The translations under genes and the position numbers were made by a program. A model generated the notes under the pieces. It did no database searches, was not told the origin of the DNA, and worked only from the letters and a program-made list of their open reading frames with translations. 64,000 bases of DNA from Cucumis sativus (Eukaryota > Streptophyta > Magnoliopsida > Cucurbitales > Cucurbitaceae), in contig NC_026655.2 in the NCBI RefSeq assembly GCF_000004075.3, positions 1,240,001-1,304,000 on the forward strand, written 5' to 3'. Position 1 is the first letter of the stretch. Every line of letters starts with the position of its first letter. Below, in pieces: positions 12,704 to 27,600 of the stretch.

Positions 12704-14267
12704 ATGCGGAGCACCTCTGCTGCTGTCAACGAATCCGCCGCCGCCGAGACCGGTGGCGGCAGTCCAGGTGAGATCATGCTGTTTGGTGTCAGAGTGGTGG
12801 TGGATTCGATGAGGAAGAGTGTGAGTTTGAACAATCTGTCTCAGTATGAACAACCTCATGATGCTACCGATGTAATCGTAAACGACAATAATAAGAACGA
12901 CCTTGTTTCCGTCAATAACAAAGACGATGTTGCCGCTGGTTATGCTTCTGCGGATGATGCTGTTCCCAACGCCCGAGGGAACCGCGAACGTGAGCGCAAG
13001 CGAGGTTCGATCGGCATCGGATCTCCGATCGCCTTTGATTTCTGTTTCTCTTATTGATTCGTTTTAATTTCTTCTAGTTTCTGATTCTTTTTTTGCCTCC
13101 TGATTTCTTTAGATTCAATTTTCGATCTATTTAATTTAGTAGAGTAGCTCCGTTTTATGATCGGAACGTACGGAAAGAAACTAGAGTTTGGCTTTTGAAT
13201 TTCTGTGTTTGTGTTGATAAAATAGGTGTGCCTTGGACTGAGGAAGAACACAAGCTGTTTTTAATTGGACTACAACAAGTAGGAAAGGGGGATTGGAGAG
13301 GAATCTCTAGGAACTTTGTTAAGACTCGCACTCCAACTCAGGTCGCTAGCCACGCTCAGAAGTACTTTCTCCGCCGGAGCAATCTTAATCGCCGTCGCCG
13401 TAGATCTAGTCTTTTCGATATCACGACGGACACGGTAACTCACTAATACTTTTTCTAATCAATTACTATATGCTATTTGTTTGATTGTTGAATCTGATTA
13501 CGGAATAGGGATCTTAATCCCTAACTTTTCAACAATCAAGTTTAACTTGGTTGTCAATTAGGACTCAACTAATTAGGTTTGTGATTGACAAAATCCATGA
13601 TGAATTACTCTCTATGATGATGGATCTAAGTTTCTATTTCAGTCTTACATTTTCTTAGGCAGACGTTGACCTTTAAAAGACCAAATTGCTTAAATGATTT
13701 CATATTTCTAGCTTCTGCTCTTTAATTGACCAATAAAAGACTTGACTTATGCATCTCAAAATTTCTATCATGTCGCTCACCAACCCCCAAAAGTTTGAAT
13801 TTCAAGATGAACTCTGATTTTTATTTCTTTTTCTTTGCTTTTGTTAGGTCACGGCTGCTCCAATGGTTGAAGAACCCTTGCAGCGTAAAGAAATTCCCTC
13901 TCAATCCCATTCCTTCACTCCATCAACCTTACCTGAAATTTCTAAAAACAACGCAATCCCAATAATACAAACTTTACCAGTTTCATTTGGGCCAACACCA
14001 TTAGCCACCCCAACCAAGAATCTAATAGAAAACTGTGGTCCTAGAGAAGTAAACACAGAAAATGATGGATCACTAAAGCTCGCCCTTTCTGATTCGATCT
14101 TTTCCTCTAATCAAATACGAAATGAATCACCATCATCATCATCATCATCAGCTTTATCCCTTCGCCTTTCCTTAACATCTGACCAAAGAGAAACTTCATC
14201 AAGACATTCAACTTTCCAACCCATCCCAAGTTTCAATAATGGTGATGGGATCATAAGTGCTGCATAA
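12704..14267 (+). CDS. SHAQKYF-type one-repeat MYB transcription factor with EAR motifs
   Basis: Three coding exons, 12704-13004, 13226-13434 and 13848-14267, join in frame to 309 residues. Residues 25-31 read MLFGVRV, and 35-49 hold the conserved [15 protein letters not shown] block of the MYBS/MYBD clade (At1g19000/At1g74840-like, from memory). The single MYB repeat spans about 101-150, with [18 protein letters not shown] and the signature SHAQKYF at 142-148; this class binds TATCCA/I-box-type elements. A basic RRRRR run follows and may act in nuclear import. Two LxLxL repression motifs are visible, LKLAL (246-250) and LSLRLSL (273-279), after a poly-Ser tract, so it is probably a nuclear repressor. 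An in-frame ATG at 12626 would add 26 residues, but the family block position favours 12704. Confidence 0.9.
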
Positions 14268-16720
14268 TGAAAAATTTACAGATCTGAGAGGAAGAAAGAA
14301 GAAGAAGAAGAAGAAGAAATTATTAACAATTAGAGACGACAGAAGTTATTAGGTGACTGAATCTGATCTGATCCAATCATGTTTTTTGATGGCATCTATG
14401 TAAAATCTAGATTCTTCTTGATGATTTGCTGTTGTTGTCGGTAGCTGGGTACTGACTGAAAATAATGAATGACTAAACTATTCTGTCTCTGTGTTAGAAA
14501 TGAATTTAGTTTGAAGGAAAGAATATCCAAGTTGGATAAAATGGGTGGTGGTTGTTGTTGCAATATTGTGAAAAGGAAAGAAAGGGAGGGGGGAAAAAGG
14601 AGGTAAAATTCCCCCTTGTTTTTGTGTATGATGTACCATTAAAATTTTTGTCAACCTTTGAAAGGAATCACTGATGTCTCTCTTCTCTGTCCTATCGTTT
14701 TTAAGTGATCATCTGATCTCTTTCTTTCTCTCCAATAATATGGTTATTGGTCAGTATTTTGGGGCCTTGCATTTTATATGTGGTTTGAGGTTCTCCTCCT
14801 CTTATCTTCCATACCCTTCTTTTTATCTCATCAACATTTATGCAATAGATTCCATCACTAGGGGATCTAGAAATTTGGTTAGAGGTGAGACTTGAACCTG
14901 AATCTGAATCTGAAGATAATAGAAAACAAGTTTACCACTTGGTAGGTTTCATATACTATATGACGAGGATTAAGTTGAAGGAATTTCGAACCCTCTCGAC
15001 CTTACCTAAATTTGTTTCTAAAATAAGGGAATGAAAAATTAAATTTGTTTCTAAAGTAAGGGAATGAAAAATTTGTTTCTAAAAATAAATTATCACTACA
15101 TTTTTTAAATTTGCAAGTAGATAATCTTTTTTATATACACAATTATTAATTATTTGTCATATTTGCATCACACAATTATTAATTACTAGTTCTATTAAAT
15201 CCTTTTGGTATGGTACACAAATGATAGATGTATTAATGATGTTTGAATTTTTCTATAGGAATTAGGAGTTTTCTTCTCGGTAGAAAAAACCAACAAATGA
15301 TAAAATCGTTTATCATTCATTACACTTTCTTCTATCTATATACTATTTTACTATTTTTGACAGTTATGGAAATTATAATTATGGCAGGAGTTGCAATTAT
15401 TTGCAAATAGCCCTTAAATTTATATCAACATAAAAAAATATATAAAAAAAATCCATTTTTACAATTACGTGAATTTGTTTTGAGTAATTTTGAGAATTGG
15501 AAAAGATTGAGGTCAAATTTTTAATTAGTGAAAGAGGTATAATTGAAAATATTCTAGGGACATTTTATGCAATTTGTGCACCTAAAATCTCTATTTATTA
15601 TTAGGGTTGTTTGATGGATATAATTATTTTTGGAACAACGAAAACTTATAAATCAATTAGAAGTAGAAAGAAAGAACCTTGTTGAATATAAAATGAAATC
15701 CCCACAGGCTTTGATACTTCTTTTTGCATGTGCCATTGTCTTTCTTCCTGTACTTTTAAAATCTAATCTTGTTATCTTTGAAAATTTTCAATTGTACCTT
15801 CCATGACTTTGAAAATGAAATTAAAATGTTAGCATTACTTTAGAGGGAATCTATTCACTTATTTGTTTGTTTTTTATTTCCCTACATGAGCTGTGAATGT
15901 GATGTGTTTATTTTTCCTTTACCATTAATTTATCGTTTCGAATCTCATCTTTCTGTGTTGAACAAAATCCATTTGCATTTATTATGATCTTTTTATTTCT
16001 GTTTCCATTTAAATGGAAAAAAAAAGTTGTTTGTGATTAGATCTGTGCATATAATTTCACACATTAGAAATTAGTCACTCCTAGCCCTTAAATAAGATTC
16101 TAATAACCAAACCATACAGATTAAAATTGCACTTTAACCTAAAGTTTCAACTGTATCCCAAAAAGTCACCAACTTTTCATTATCCAAAACACAATAATTT
16201 ACCCCAAGGATGGAATTATTGTGATAAAAAAGAATGAACCTGTTAGAAAAATATACAAACAGGTGTGAGGGCATGCAAAGACATCATCGTTGTTTGAAAA
16301 TTATAGGTATTGGTGTTCTAGCCACGGTGAACGAGTGGTACAACCTATAGAACAGATTGGTCCAAGTAATGTCGTGCAGAAGCCATTTTTCAGAAACATG
16401 GATGATAACTGCATATATGCTCGATTTGATGGAATTCAAAAACAATAATGATGAACCAAAGTGTAAATCAACTTTCATTAACACTTGATAAGAGTATTTG
16501 CAAAATAAAAAAGTTAAAAAACAGTACTTTTGATCACAGGAGAGACAGAGAGAACTTGGGAAGTCTAGAAGAAGTCACATTGAATTAACACAAGCATTTG
16601 AAAGTATCTGAAAGATTGCCAGTCACTGAATTGTGAAACAAGCAATAATTTAATGGCAGTATAGGACTCATGTACAGTTGCATTTACCAGTATATAGTGA
16701 AAACATCATGATCAGCAATT
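14268..16720. other. Intergenic DNA between MYB and S6 kinase
   Basis: It holds the 3' region of the MYB, including a GAA run near 14290-14318, and the 3' end of the S6 kinase on the other strand. A small tandem repeat near 15010-15085 is listed separately. A 73-codon open frame at 14674-14895 is Leu/Phe/Ser-rich and has no recognised domain, so it is not called. Confidence 0.7.
15010..15086. repeat. Short tandem repeat, ~35 bp unit
   Basis: TTTGTTTCTAAAATAAGGGA, then TTTGTTTCTAAAGTAAGGGA, then a third partial TTTGTTTCTAAAAATAA occur head to tail, each full unit followed by ATGAAAAA. No coding content. Confidence 0.8.
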
Positions 16721-18869
<2,149 letters not shown>

Positions 18870-19381
18870 TGTTGATTCGAGAATCAAATCGAAGAAGGAA
18901 ACCGTTGAAATTTAGAATAAGATTGACAACTAAATAATCAAAGCCAGCCGTGAATTTCTTCTGGGCGGGCCGAGAGCGTAAGAATCACATCGTAAAAAAG
19001 GGCAAGAAATCGAGATTGAAAGTGAATGAGATCAAATGGGGTGGAGGAAAACGAGGAGAAAAGAAGAATTTCGAAAAGAGAAAAGATTAAGAAATCGAAA
19101 AAGAGATTGGAATTGGGGAAGAGAATTCGAAGGTGGGATCGGAGAGAAATAGAAGAAGAAGAGCGGAAGGGAATTGAAAGTGAAGAGGAAGAGAGGGAAA
19201 TTGAAGATTTATTGACCAATTAAAAAATAGGAAATTGAAGAATTGAGGTTGAAAATTTTGAGAAATTTATATCCAAAATTCCCTCTAAATTTTCTCTCTG
19301 ATTTTCTCGGTAAACAAACACTAATTACTTTCTAGTTTTGGGGATTTTCAAATATTAATCAAATAAAAAACTATTTAGAAA

Positions 19382-19413
<32 letters not shown>

Positions 19414-21619
19414 TTGAAGTTTGCATGAAATAGTCACGTGCAAGGCAAGAAGTTGGAATCGTGTGGACGAAAATTATGATAGAATATGAAGTTAATGGGA
19501 AACGACGGAATGAGAAAGGGACAAATAGTGAATTGTTGTGGCGGCTCGTTTTAGTAGTGGAATTCAATTTATAAATTGCACTTTTCTTTTTCTTTTTCTT
19601 TTTTACTTTTAATTTGCTTTGGTTAACAATTTCTTGAATGTTTTAAATGGTTTATAATTAATTATAATCTTCATAAGATTTTTTTTTAAAATTTCTATAT
19701 TAAATGTTGCTAATAAGATTATGAACTAATTAAAGTATCTGAACTAACTAAATAAACAATACAATTTACCTAAAAAGATATTTTAAGTTGACCAAATGGT
19801 TGCTTCTTAAGTTCTATATTGTATTATGTAACTATAGAAAAATTACGGGTTTTTACAAAAAAAATATCTGTAAAATAATTACAATTTTGAAAGTGAAAAA
19901 TGCCTCGAATTAACGGGTGCAATATATTTGGTACACATTATTGAACTATTTTGTTTAGATTTATTAAAATCTAAACAAATTTTTTTATCTTCGAACCAAA
20001 ACCAATCAAATAAACATGACAAGAAGAAAGAGAGAAAATGACAAACTCAAATATTTTTAATATGCACATAAATTGGTCAACAAATCTATATTACTTTTTA
20101 AATAGATAGGAAAAGAATCAATGAATAAAATGGAAATTATAAAATTCTAATATTGCAAATCAAATTGAATTCATTTACACGAAAAAAAAGCGATAAAAAT
20201 AATTAAACACTAAAAAGATAAAAAGATAAAAGAACTTCCATAAATATTTAGCGCTTAGGGTATATTATACCTTTATTCTAAAATAAAAAGTTCGTAATTT
20301 ATTATTATTAGGATAGATAGGAACAAATATATATAAAGGCAATGAATTATCTCAAGAAAGAAAGAAAGAAAGAAAAAAGAGAATGAAATTCAAATAGCCT
20401 ACACGCTGCGGTATCCTTTACCACCCAACGCAAAGCTTCATCAGAGACACTCAGTAGGAAGTTTCTGCTTCCCCTTTTTCTATTTTGCCACCATCTTATA
20501 TATATATATATGTCTGTGTGTGTGCACACGTTATTGTAATTCTTATTGGCTCAACATTGAGCTGTAATGCGTTAAATAAAAAACAAATTATAAATAAAAT
20601 CTTAAAATAAAAGAGAGGAAATGATTCTATATGACAAAAATGTATAACAAATTTCTGATTTTGTTGATATAATCAGAAAGTTTGCCCTATTTTGCAGATA
20701 TTTTGATTTATTATCTTATATTTAAAAGGTAGGTTGTAGATTCTGTTGTCTTAAATATCTTATTTAGTTCAAATTAATGGCTGATTTTGAAATGGTACCT
20801 AAAATATGACTTCAAATTACTAGCAAAACGATGGTTATATATATAAATACATACAGATATCATACATATCTTGATCATTCAAAATCAATATAAAGGATTT
20901 AAAACACAATATTAATTACTAAAGAAAGAGAGTGTTCCTTTAAAGAGTTCAAAACAGTTTAAATTAACAGCAAGTCTGGAAAGGTTAATTTCTCATAGTT
21001 TATTGTTAGGTATGGGAGAGACCAAGTCAAAAAGAGGAGTAAAGAATGTGCCCTGTGAAGTGAACAAAAACACACAAATTAAACGACTTTTCAAGTTATA
21101 TTGAAACGATGCAAAGGTACATACAATTAAGAGAATATAGAGTGTACTAACAGGGCAGGACGTTGCCATATTTGTAGAACCAAAGTTTCCTTTTCCTTTC
21201 ATTGTAATAAATTACAACTGTATCAAAGCACATTACACCCCCCAAAAAAATGACATCCAAAAAGACAGCATTGAAAGAAAGAAAAAAAAGAAAAGAGAAA
21301 AACCACTCCACCATCCCATAGCTCATCATCAATTAAAACATATTGATCACCACCAGTTTCTCATTACACCCCACCCCCCATTTAAAGAAGATATAAAAAA
21401 TGAACATTCTCCTTAAAAATTGGAGATTGGTAATTGATACACCAAATGAAAATGAAGAAAAAAGGAGGAGGAGGAGGAGGAGGAGGAGGAGGAGAAGGAG
21501 AAAAGAATAAAACCAACCGGCATTACACCTCAAAGGCAACTACTATATGGCAGAAACAACGACGAAGCCCTTGCAAAATGGCCTCCTCATTGTTAAAACC
21601 CTCCCCCATTTTTTCCTCA
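18870..21619. other. S6 kinase leader and promoter, then intergenic DNA
   Basis: The S6 kinase leader side (about 18900-19250) is strongly pyrimidine-rich on the minus strand and holds a 93-codon upstream frame, discussed as a finding. Simple repeats follow: GAA at 19391-19411, AAAG at 20354-20372, a TA/TG run at 20497-20526 and GGA at 21464-21500. A G-box CACGTG lies at 19435-19440. The rest shows no gene. Confidence 0.7.
21464..21500 (+). repeat. (GGA)n microsatellite
   Basis: About ten uninterrupted GGA triplets, ending in GAAGGAG, lie just downstream of the importin gene's stop codon. They probably fall in its 3' untranslated region, as CCT/TCC on the transcript. Confidence 0.9.
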
Positions 21620-24600
21620 CTATGATACAGCCAACAGATTAAGTTCAAGCGGCCTCAAAGCTCCTTGAACCATCTCTTGAACGTTTCTATTTCGTCGGCA
21701 TACGTCTGAGAGTTCTTCTATTGGTACAGCAAGCGCATTTATATCGCATCCTGAGGCTGCATCTGATATCGCTTTTAGGAATCTCGACCGCTCTTTTTCC
21801 GTAACAGCGGTTGAGGGAATCAATGAGACACTTTCCTTGGCCCACTCTAATGCTTGTACTCTATAAGCTCGAGTTAGGGCTAATAGTGTGTACGTTACCT
21901 GAGAAAGTGGGATGGAATCATCATATGCTTGTTAGCAGACAATGGAGAGTGGCAAATTAAACCGTGATGATATTGATAGTTTTGCAAATTTAACATGTAA
22001 GCAACTATATTATCCACATGAAAATAAGAATACCGGCTCTAATCGAGAACTTGGCAGTGCCCCCGTTAAGGCTGCAACCAAAATTCGAAGGATAACATGA
22101 CCTCGAGGTATCACAATTGCATCCCTTCTAGATATGTACTGTTCACTTTTGCTTGAATTTGCAAGATCAAAAACATCAGCCAAGAAAGTCAATATTGAAT
22201 TTGAGGCTTCCCTGTATAGAATAAGAAAACGGTCAATTGGTATGTATCGCAACTATAGAAATGTATTCAGAATAATGTAAATAAACATATAAACATTACA
22301 GTTGATTAACATAGTTTTAGATAAAAGACTTGAAAATGAGGATCTTCATGAGAACAAGAGCTGGAAGATAAGTATATAATACCTATGCTGTACTGTGATT
22401 CCGACCATTGCACAATCGATTAGTGCTGGAAATACCGAAGAGGGAATAAATAATTGAGGGCAATAGCGTATACATCTCGAAGCCAAAAGAAAGCAATCAT
22501 CGGCAATATCTGGTCTAGCAGTAAATTCCTTCCAAACAAAAGCAAGGACAACCAATTAGTAATTTAAATACCACTATAATTGAGGAAGATAAAATCGATA
22601 AACTACCTGCAGCCTACCTGAATAGTTGTGAGAAGACGAGTCGTATGCATGAATAATGCTTCAATCAAACTTTGGAGATAACTTGCGCAAGACGGATCAG
22701 AACCAAAAATCTGCAAGCAAGATCAGCAGTTTAACTGTTAGCGTAACACAATAATCGAAATTTCATAGCGAAGTGAGATGTATGGGCCCGAACCTTTATA
22801 ACTTCACTAGACAAATAGAGAAAGCAAGGCTGATGGTGTTGCTTATACAGAGCTTGAATTTCTTCCAACATCGCTCCAATTGTGATTCCCATAAATCTAC
22901 CGGAAGTTCTCACCTACGGAAAGTAAACTAGTAATTAATCAACAGAATAAATTGTTTCTTTGCACAAAATATAGCACTATTATCACAAATATTTCCCCTC
23001 AATAAGTGCCTCAAAATACGACATTGATATACATTTAAAATCTAGACATGAATCAAAGTCGTTTACATAGGATGAAGAGATATATATAAGAACATACAAT
23101 TTGATCTATTTCATTATTTCATCAGGAGACAGCTATCTTACAGCCATACTCCAGTATGAATCATCAAACTGAACACTTATTCATGACAAATATTATCAGA
23201 ATTATACTCGAGGAGTCCAAGTCAAGCGAATACAATCCCAGTCAGATCAAGTTATTCATTTATGGTTTCTTAATTTTCCAGCCGAGTTTTTGAACCACAA
23301 ATGATTATAATAGTGAATCACCAAAAAAGAGGATCAGCAAACCTACAGCATATTTGCATGCACGACAAAGAGATTCCATCGTCCGCATGTCCCAAGCACG
23401 GCTAGAACCAAAGCATTAAACATAACCAGTCAATAAATTTTCCATAGAACATAATACCCAGATAATGCAATTAAAAGATACTTACATATCGAAGATGGCT
23501 TTAAAAATTGGCCAAAGCCTCTGTATTGCATCTGCAACAGCTTCAGGGTGATTTACATATCTAAAGTTGATTCCATTAATAGATTTAGAATATATCGTGA
23601 GAATTAGAAGAAACGGTGAGAAAGGTCAAACATTTATCACACCTGAATATATAGGCAAACCGATCAATATGGACTGTTAACTCATTAGAAGGCTTCTTAT
23701 TTAACACTTCCGGGCCTTGATTGACAATTTCCTGATAATATACACGAAGTTGTTATAATTTGTCACAAGGATGAAAGAATAGTTTGAAAGGGAAAAAGAG
23801 CCAACCTGCAGAGGAGCAACAACAGGTACGCACAATGCCTCCAGAGCTCTTTTAGCTTGATCGGGCACAAGTTCTGTGATAACCATGCTGCAAAGAGAGA
23901 CAGATGGAGAAGTCAACCTTTATCCAAACATAAAATTATGTTCAAGCGACCATTTTCAATACATTATCCAAACATGTACCTTAATGCTTCGACTAGGTGC
24001 AGCGAGTCCTCAGCAGTCACCTTCAAACTACTTTCTCCATTGACCGTCATATTATATATATGGAAGAGACCATCCAAAAATCCACAAAGCTTTCTCCGGC
24101 AATCTACTTGTAATATAAATGAATTAATAAAGTGGAATAATGATACCAAAGCACAAGATAATAAAAGTTCGGGCTCTATCTTTTATTTTGGGGCTATGTT
24201 GAAGGTATTCATCAAAGCGAAACAAACAAGAAACCAAGGAGAGTTTGTCACCCAATAACCATTCATTGGATGGCAAAAAGGTAACCTTCAAACTCTACCA
24301 GTGAATCTAAGGATATGGGAGTAGCAACCACATAAAATAATACTTCTAAAACCACAGCATGTCGACGCTTGCTAAAAATGTGATCTCAAAATTCACAATC
24401 TAACTGTGCTCTTCTTGAAGAAAGTACAGCAGACTAAATTACGAGTTATCTTGACAGCCACCAGTAAATATGCTGGTTTTACTAACATTACTGAAATGAA
24501 ACATAAATAATCTAAGTCTACCTGATCCAGAAAAATACAGAACTAAATGAAAGCAATTTTAAGGAGATTCTGTACCAGCGCAAATATGTCTAAATGCCAG

Positions 24601-27600
24601 AGCTGCTGCAGCTGCAGAATCCTCGGATGTGCTCATTCCACTCATGAGGATATCAATTACTGAAGGTAGTATCGATTGCCCACTTGATGACGCATCAAGC
24701 CACTTCGAGTATGCTCCAACAGTGTAGCACACTGAAGATCCAACAAGACACAAATATTTATCTAGATAAACCAAGTTTGACACAGGACGTCTACTTATAA
24801 AAACATATCTACCACGAAATTGCAAAGCAGTCGATATATCAATATGTGTTAGTAGAACTTGATCATGAAAAAGAAGTCAAAAAAAGTGTGTGGATGATCA
24901 TCTATTAAATCCACACCTCCATTTGAAACACGAATATTGTAATAGCATTACATCATAAGTAACATGTTCCATCTTTGTTACCTGTCTGAAGAAGTTGTGC
25001 TTGCTTGGGAAGTTTTGGAAGTAAACCCATGACCTGAGAGAAGAATGGAAAAGACAAGTGCAATTCGAGAATTAGAGACAACAGAAGAAAAGAATAAAAT
25101 ATAAGAGAATAGGCAGATGTAGAACATGCGAGAAACAAGAATTAAACAAGGAACAACTTTCTAGAAAGGGAGATCACATTCTCCAAATAGGCAAGAATGA
25201 GGTGGTCATTTCCATTTCTTTCATGAAACTCAGTTTCTCTTCAAAAGAAAAAAGAAGAAAGAAAAGAATTGTGTGGGCTTGTTTAACTAATTGGAGGACA
25301 AACAACAGAGATTTGAAAATTTTCATTCTTAGAAAAATTGTCAATCATTAGAGACAGAACAAACTTGGAAGATACTTTTACCTGTGGCATTATTTCAGTC
25401 TCACCCACTGAAACATAATCAGATATAGCTCGGATGCAAAACAAAGCAGCCTCTGCTGGACGCCATTCACTCTGTTCACTGTTTCCACAGCTTGTGACAG
25501 CCTACAGTGATATTTGAAAATGAATCAACCAAATGCAATAAATCAAAGGCTTTAAATCATGGTTGCAACACGTGATCCACTATGACAGGCAGTAGAAACA
25601 AAATTAATTGATGTACGGTTATTGTAGGAAAACTAATATACAACCATTTGGAAATGAAACTCATAAGATATCAAGTCCTAGGTAGATGTTTCACCCTAAC
25701 TTAAACCTATTTTCTCAACATTTTTATTTAAATATGGTCTTTATTTACCACTAATCCAACCCAACCCACGGTTGGTTTGCAAATTCTTTTCTTCTTAAAA
25801 CTTAATTTCAGTTAGAATATATACAACTACAAAATGCAGCCCGGGAAAATTTTTTGAGTCATACGTAAATGAACAAGTAACTCGAAGAAAAAGGATTGCT
25901 GTCCAGGAAAAAGATCCAGGGAATTCTTTTATATGTTGTGTGAGTAATTTATTAAGATGCGGAACAACCAAGGAGAAGCAAGAAATACACACCTCCACAA
26001 GCCTCACGTAAAGAATTTTCAGAGTCATATCACCTCCTAAAACCAAAGCTGCATCTATTAAGACATCTGCAACAGCTGGATATAAAACAAATATTTATTT
26101 GTTCAGTAACCACTTTACAGAATTATACATGGAAAATGACTAAATGAGCACTGGGAAAACTGAATTGTCTAGCATTCTACATTAAATAAGGGATCTATAA
26201 AGCTATATAAAAAAGATTTCCCGGTAGGCTGGAACAATTGTTGCACAACTTATAATATCTGCAAAAAGAACTACACCTTAACAACAGAAACCGTATCACA
26301 AAGCAACTAGTAAAATTTGATTGATCATATTCAACAAACTAAGCAAGTTACTACCATATCTAGTCTGCTTGAATTCCTTGAGGTCCTCATAAGAAAGGTC
26401 TTGATAGTCATTAGGATATTGAACTCTGAAACTAACCTGTGAACACAATTTTACTGGAAAATTAAGGCCAAAATTCATGTATGCAGATTTACGTAATTCC
26501 GTTAATAAATCCAGCATGCATATACATCTGTAAATCCTAGATTTCTAGCTAACAATAAATATTGTAGAAAAAAAAGTAGATACAAGCAGCAATTTTTCAT
26601 GGCAAAATATTTGAGTAATATCAATCGATTATGAGCAAATGAGGCCCTATGGTAGACTACAATGAAGGGAATGATATTGCATCGGGATAAGTACTAAGAC
26701 TAACCATATTTCAGTCAAAAATCTAGGAAGTGGAATATGTTCTAAAAAAAGAGGGGAGAGGGAAAAAAGTTTAGGAGGTGGAGAACTTACCAAGGATACA
26801 AGTGACTCATAAACTGGACAAAAGATTTGTAACCTCCTTTTCCTCTCAGCTTCAATGGAAGCATCATTGCCAAAAGAAATATAAGCATCTCTGGAATATT
26901 AGAACTAATGTAAGTAAAATTAGCTTTTAACAAAATACTGTCGATATGTTTGTGGTGTAAAAGAATCATAGTTGATACTAAAGGGCTCAGAATAAATAAC
27001 CTTTTTGTCAAGTTCAACTGCAGGCTGTGCCAAAAATTAAAGGTCATGGAGGCAATATCATATTCAGGGTGTGAAGTAACTTCAAGTAGAGCATGGACGA
27101 TTAACATCGATTCATCAGAACCTAGAAAGTAGACCAAAAACCAAGGGAAAAAACAAATTGAGAAAACAATATCATGAAGACAAGAATGTGCCTCAAGTAC
27201 GTAACAAAATCTATTACCAGTAGCAATCAATTCAACATATGAATCGCCCATGTCAGCAAATAACCGAGCAATGGCCTTCACATCTTCTTCATCCTGAATG
27301 CAGAAATTAAAACAAGGTTAATTAACAGTAGAAATGAATAAACTTCAGCAATCACTAGGTATATAAAAAAAATTCCATTTACAGCCAACAACTTTGCGTA
27401 AAAGAAAACAAACTAAATTGAAAACCCACGGGCATTACTTTTTCATTGAATTTTCCACAAGTAGATCCCCGCATACCCCCCCCCAATGAGAAGAAATGCG
27501 GAAGGATTACCATGTTAGACATCAAAATAAAGAAATGGAGAAGGAATGAGGAAAGCGTTATCAACAGAAAATGAAGATATCATGATACTGCAAGAAAGTG

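Noticed and set aside
12443-12859. 138-codon minus-strand open frame over the MYB first exon
   Set aside because: It is antisense to a well-supported exon, low complexity (Lys/Glu/Arg-rich), and reflects the codon bias of the real gene.
23857-24258. 133-codon plus-strand frame within MOS14
   Set aside because: It overlaps two MOS14 exons and the intervening introns in antisense; the MOS14 exons keep frame and match the family.
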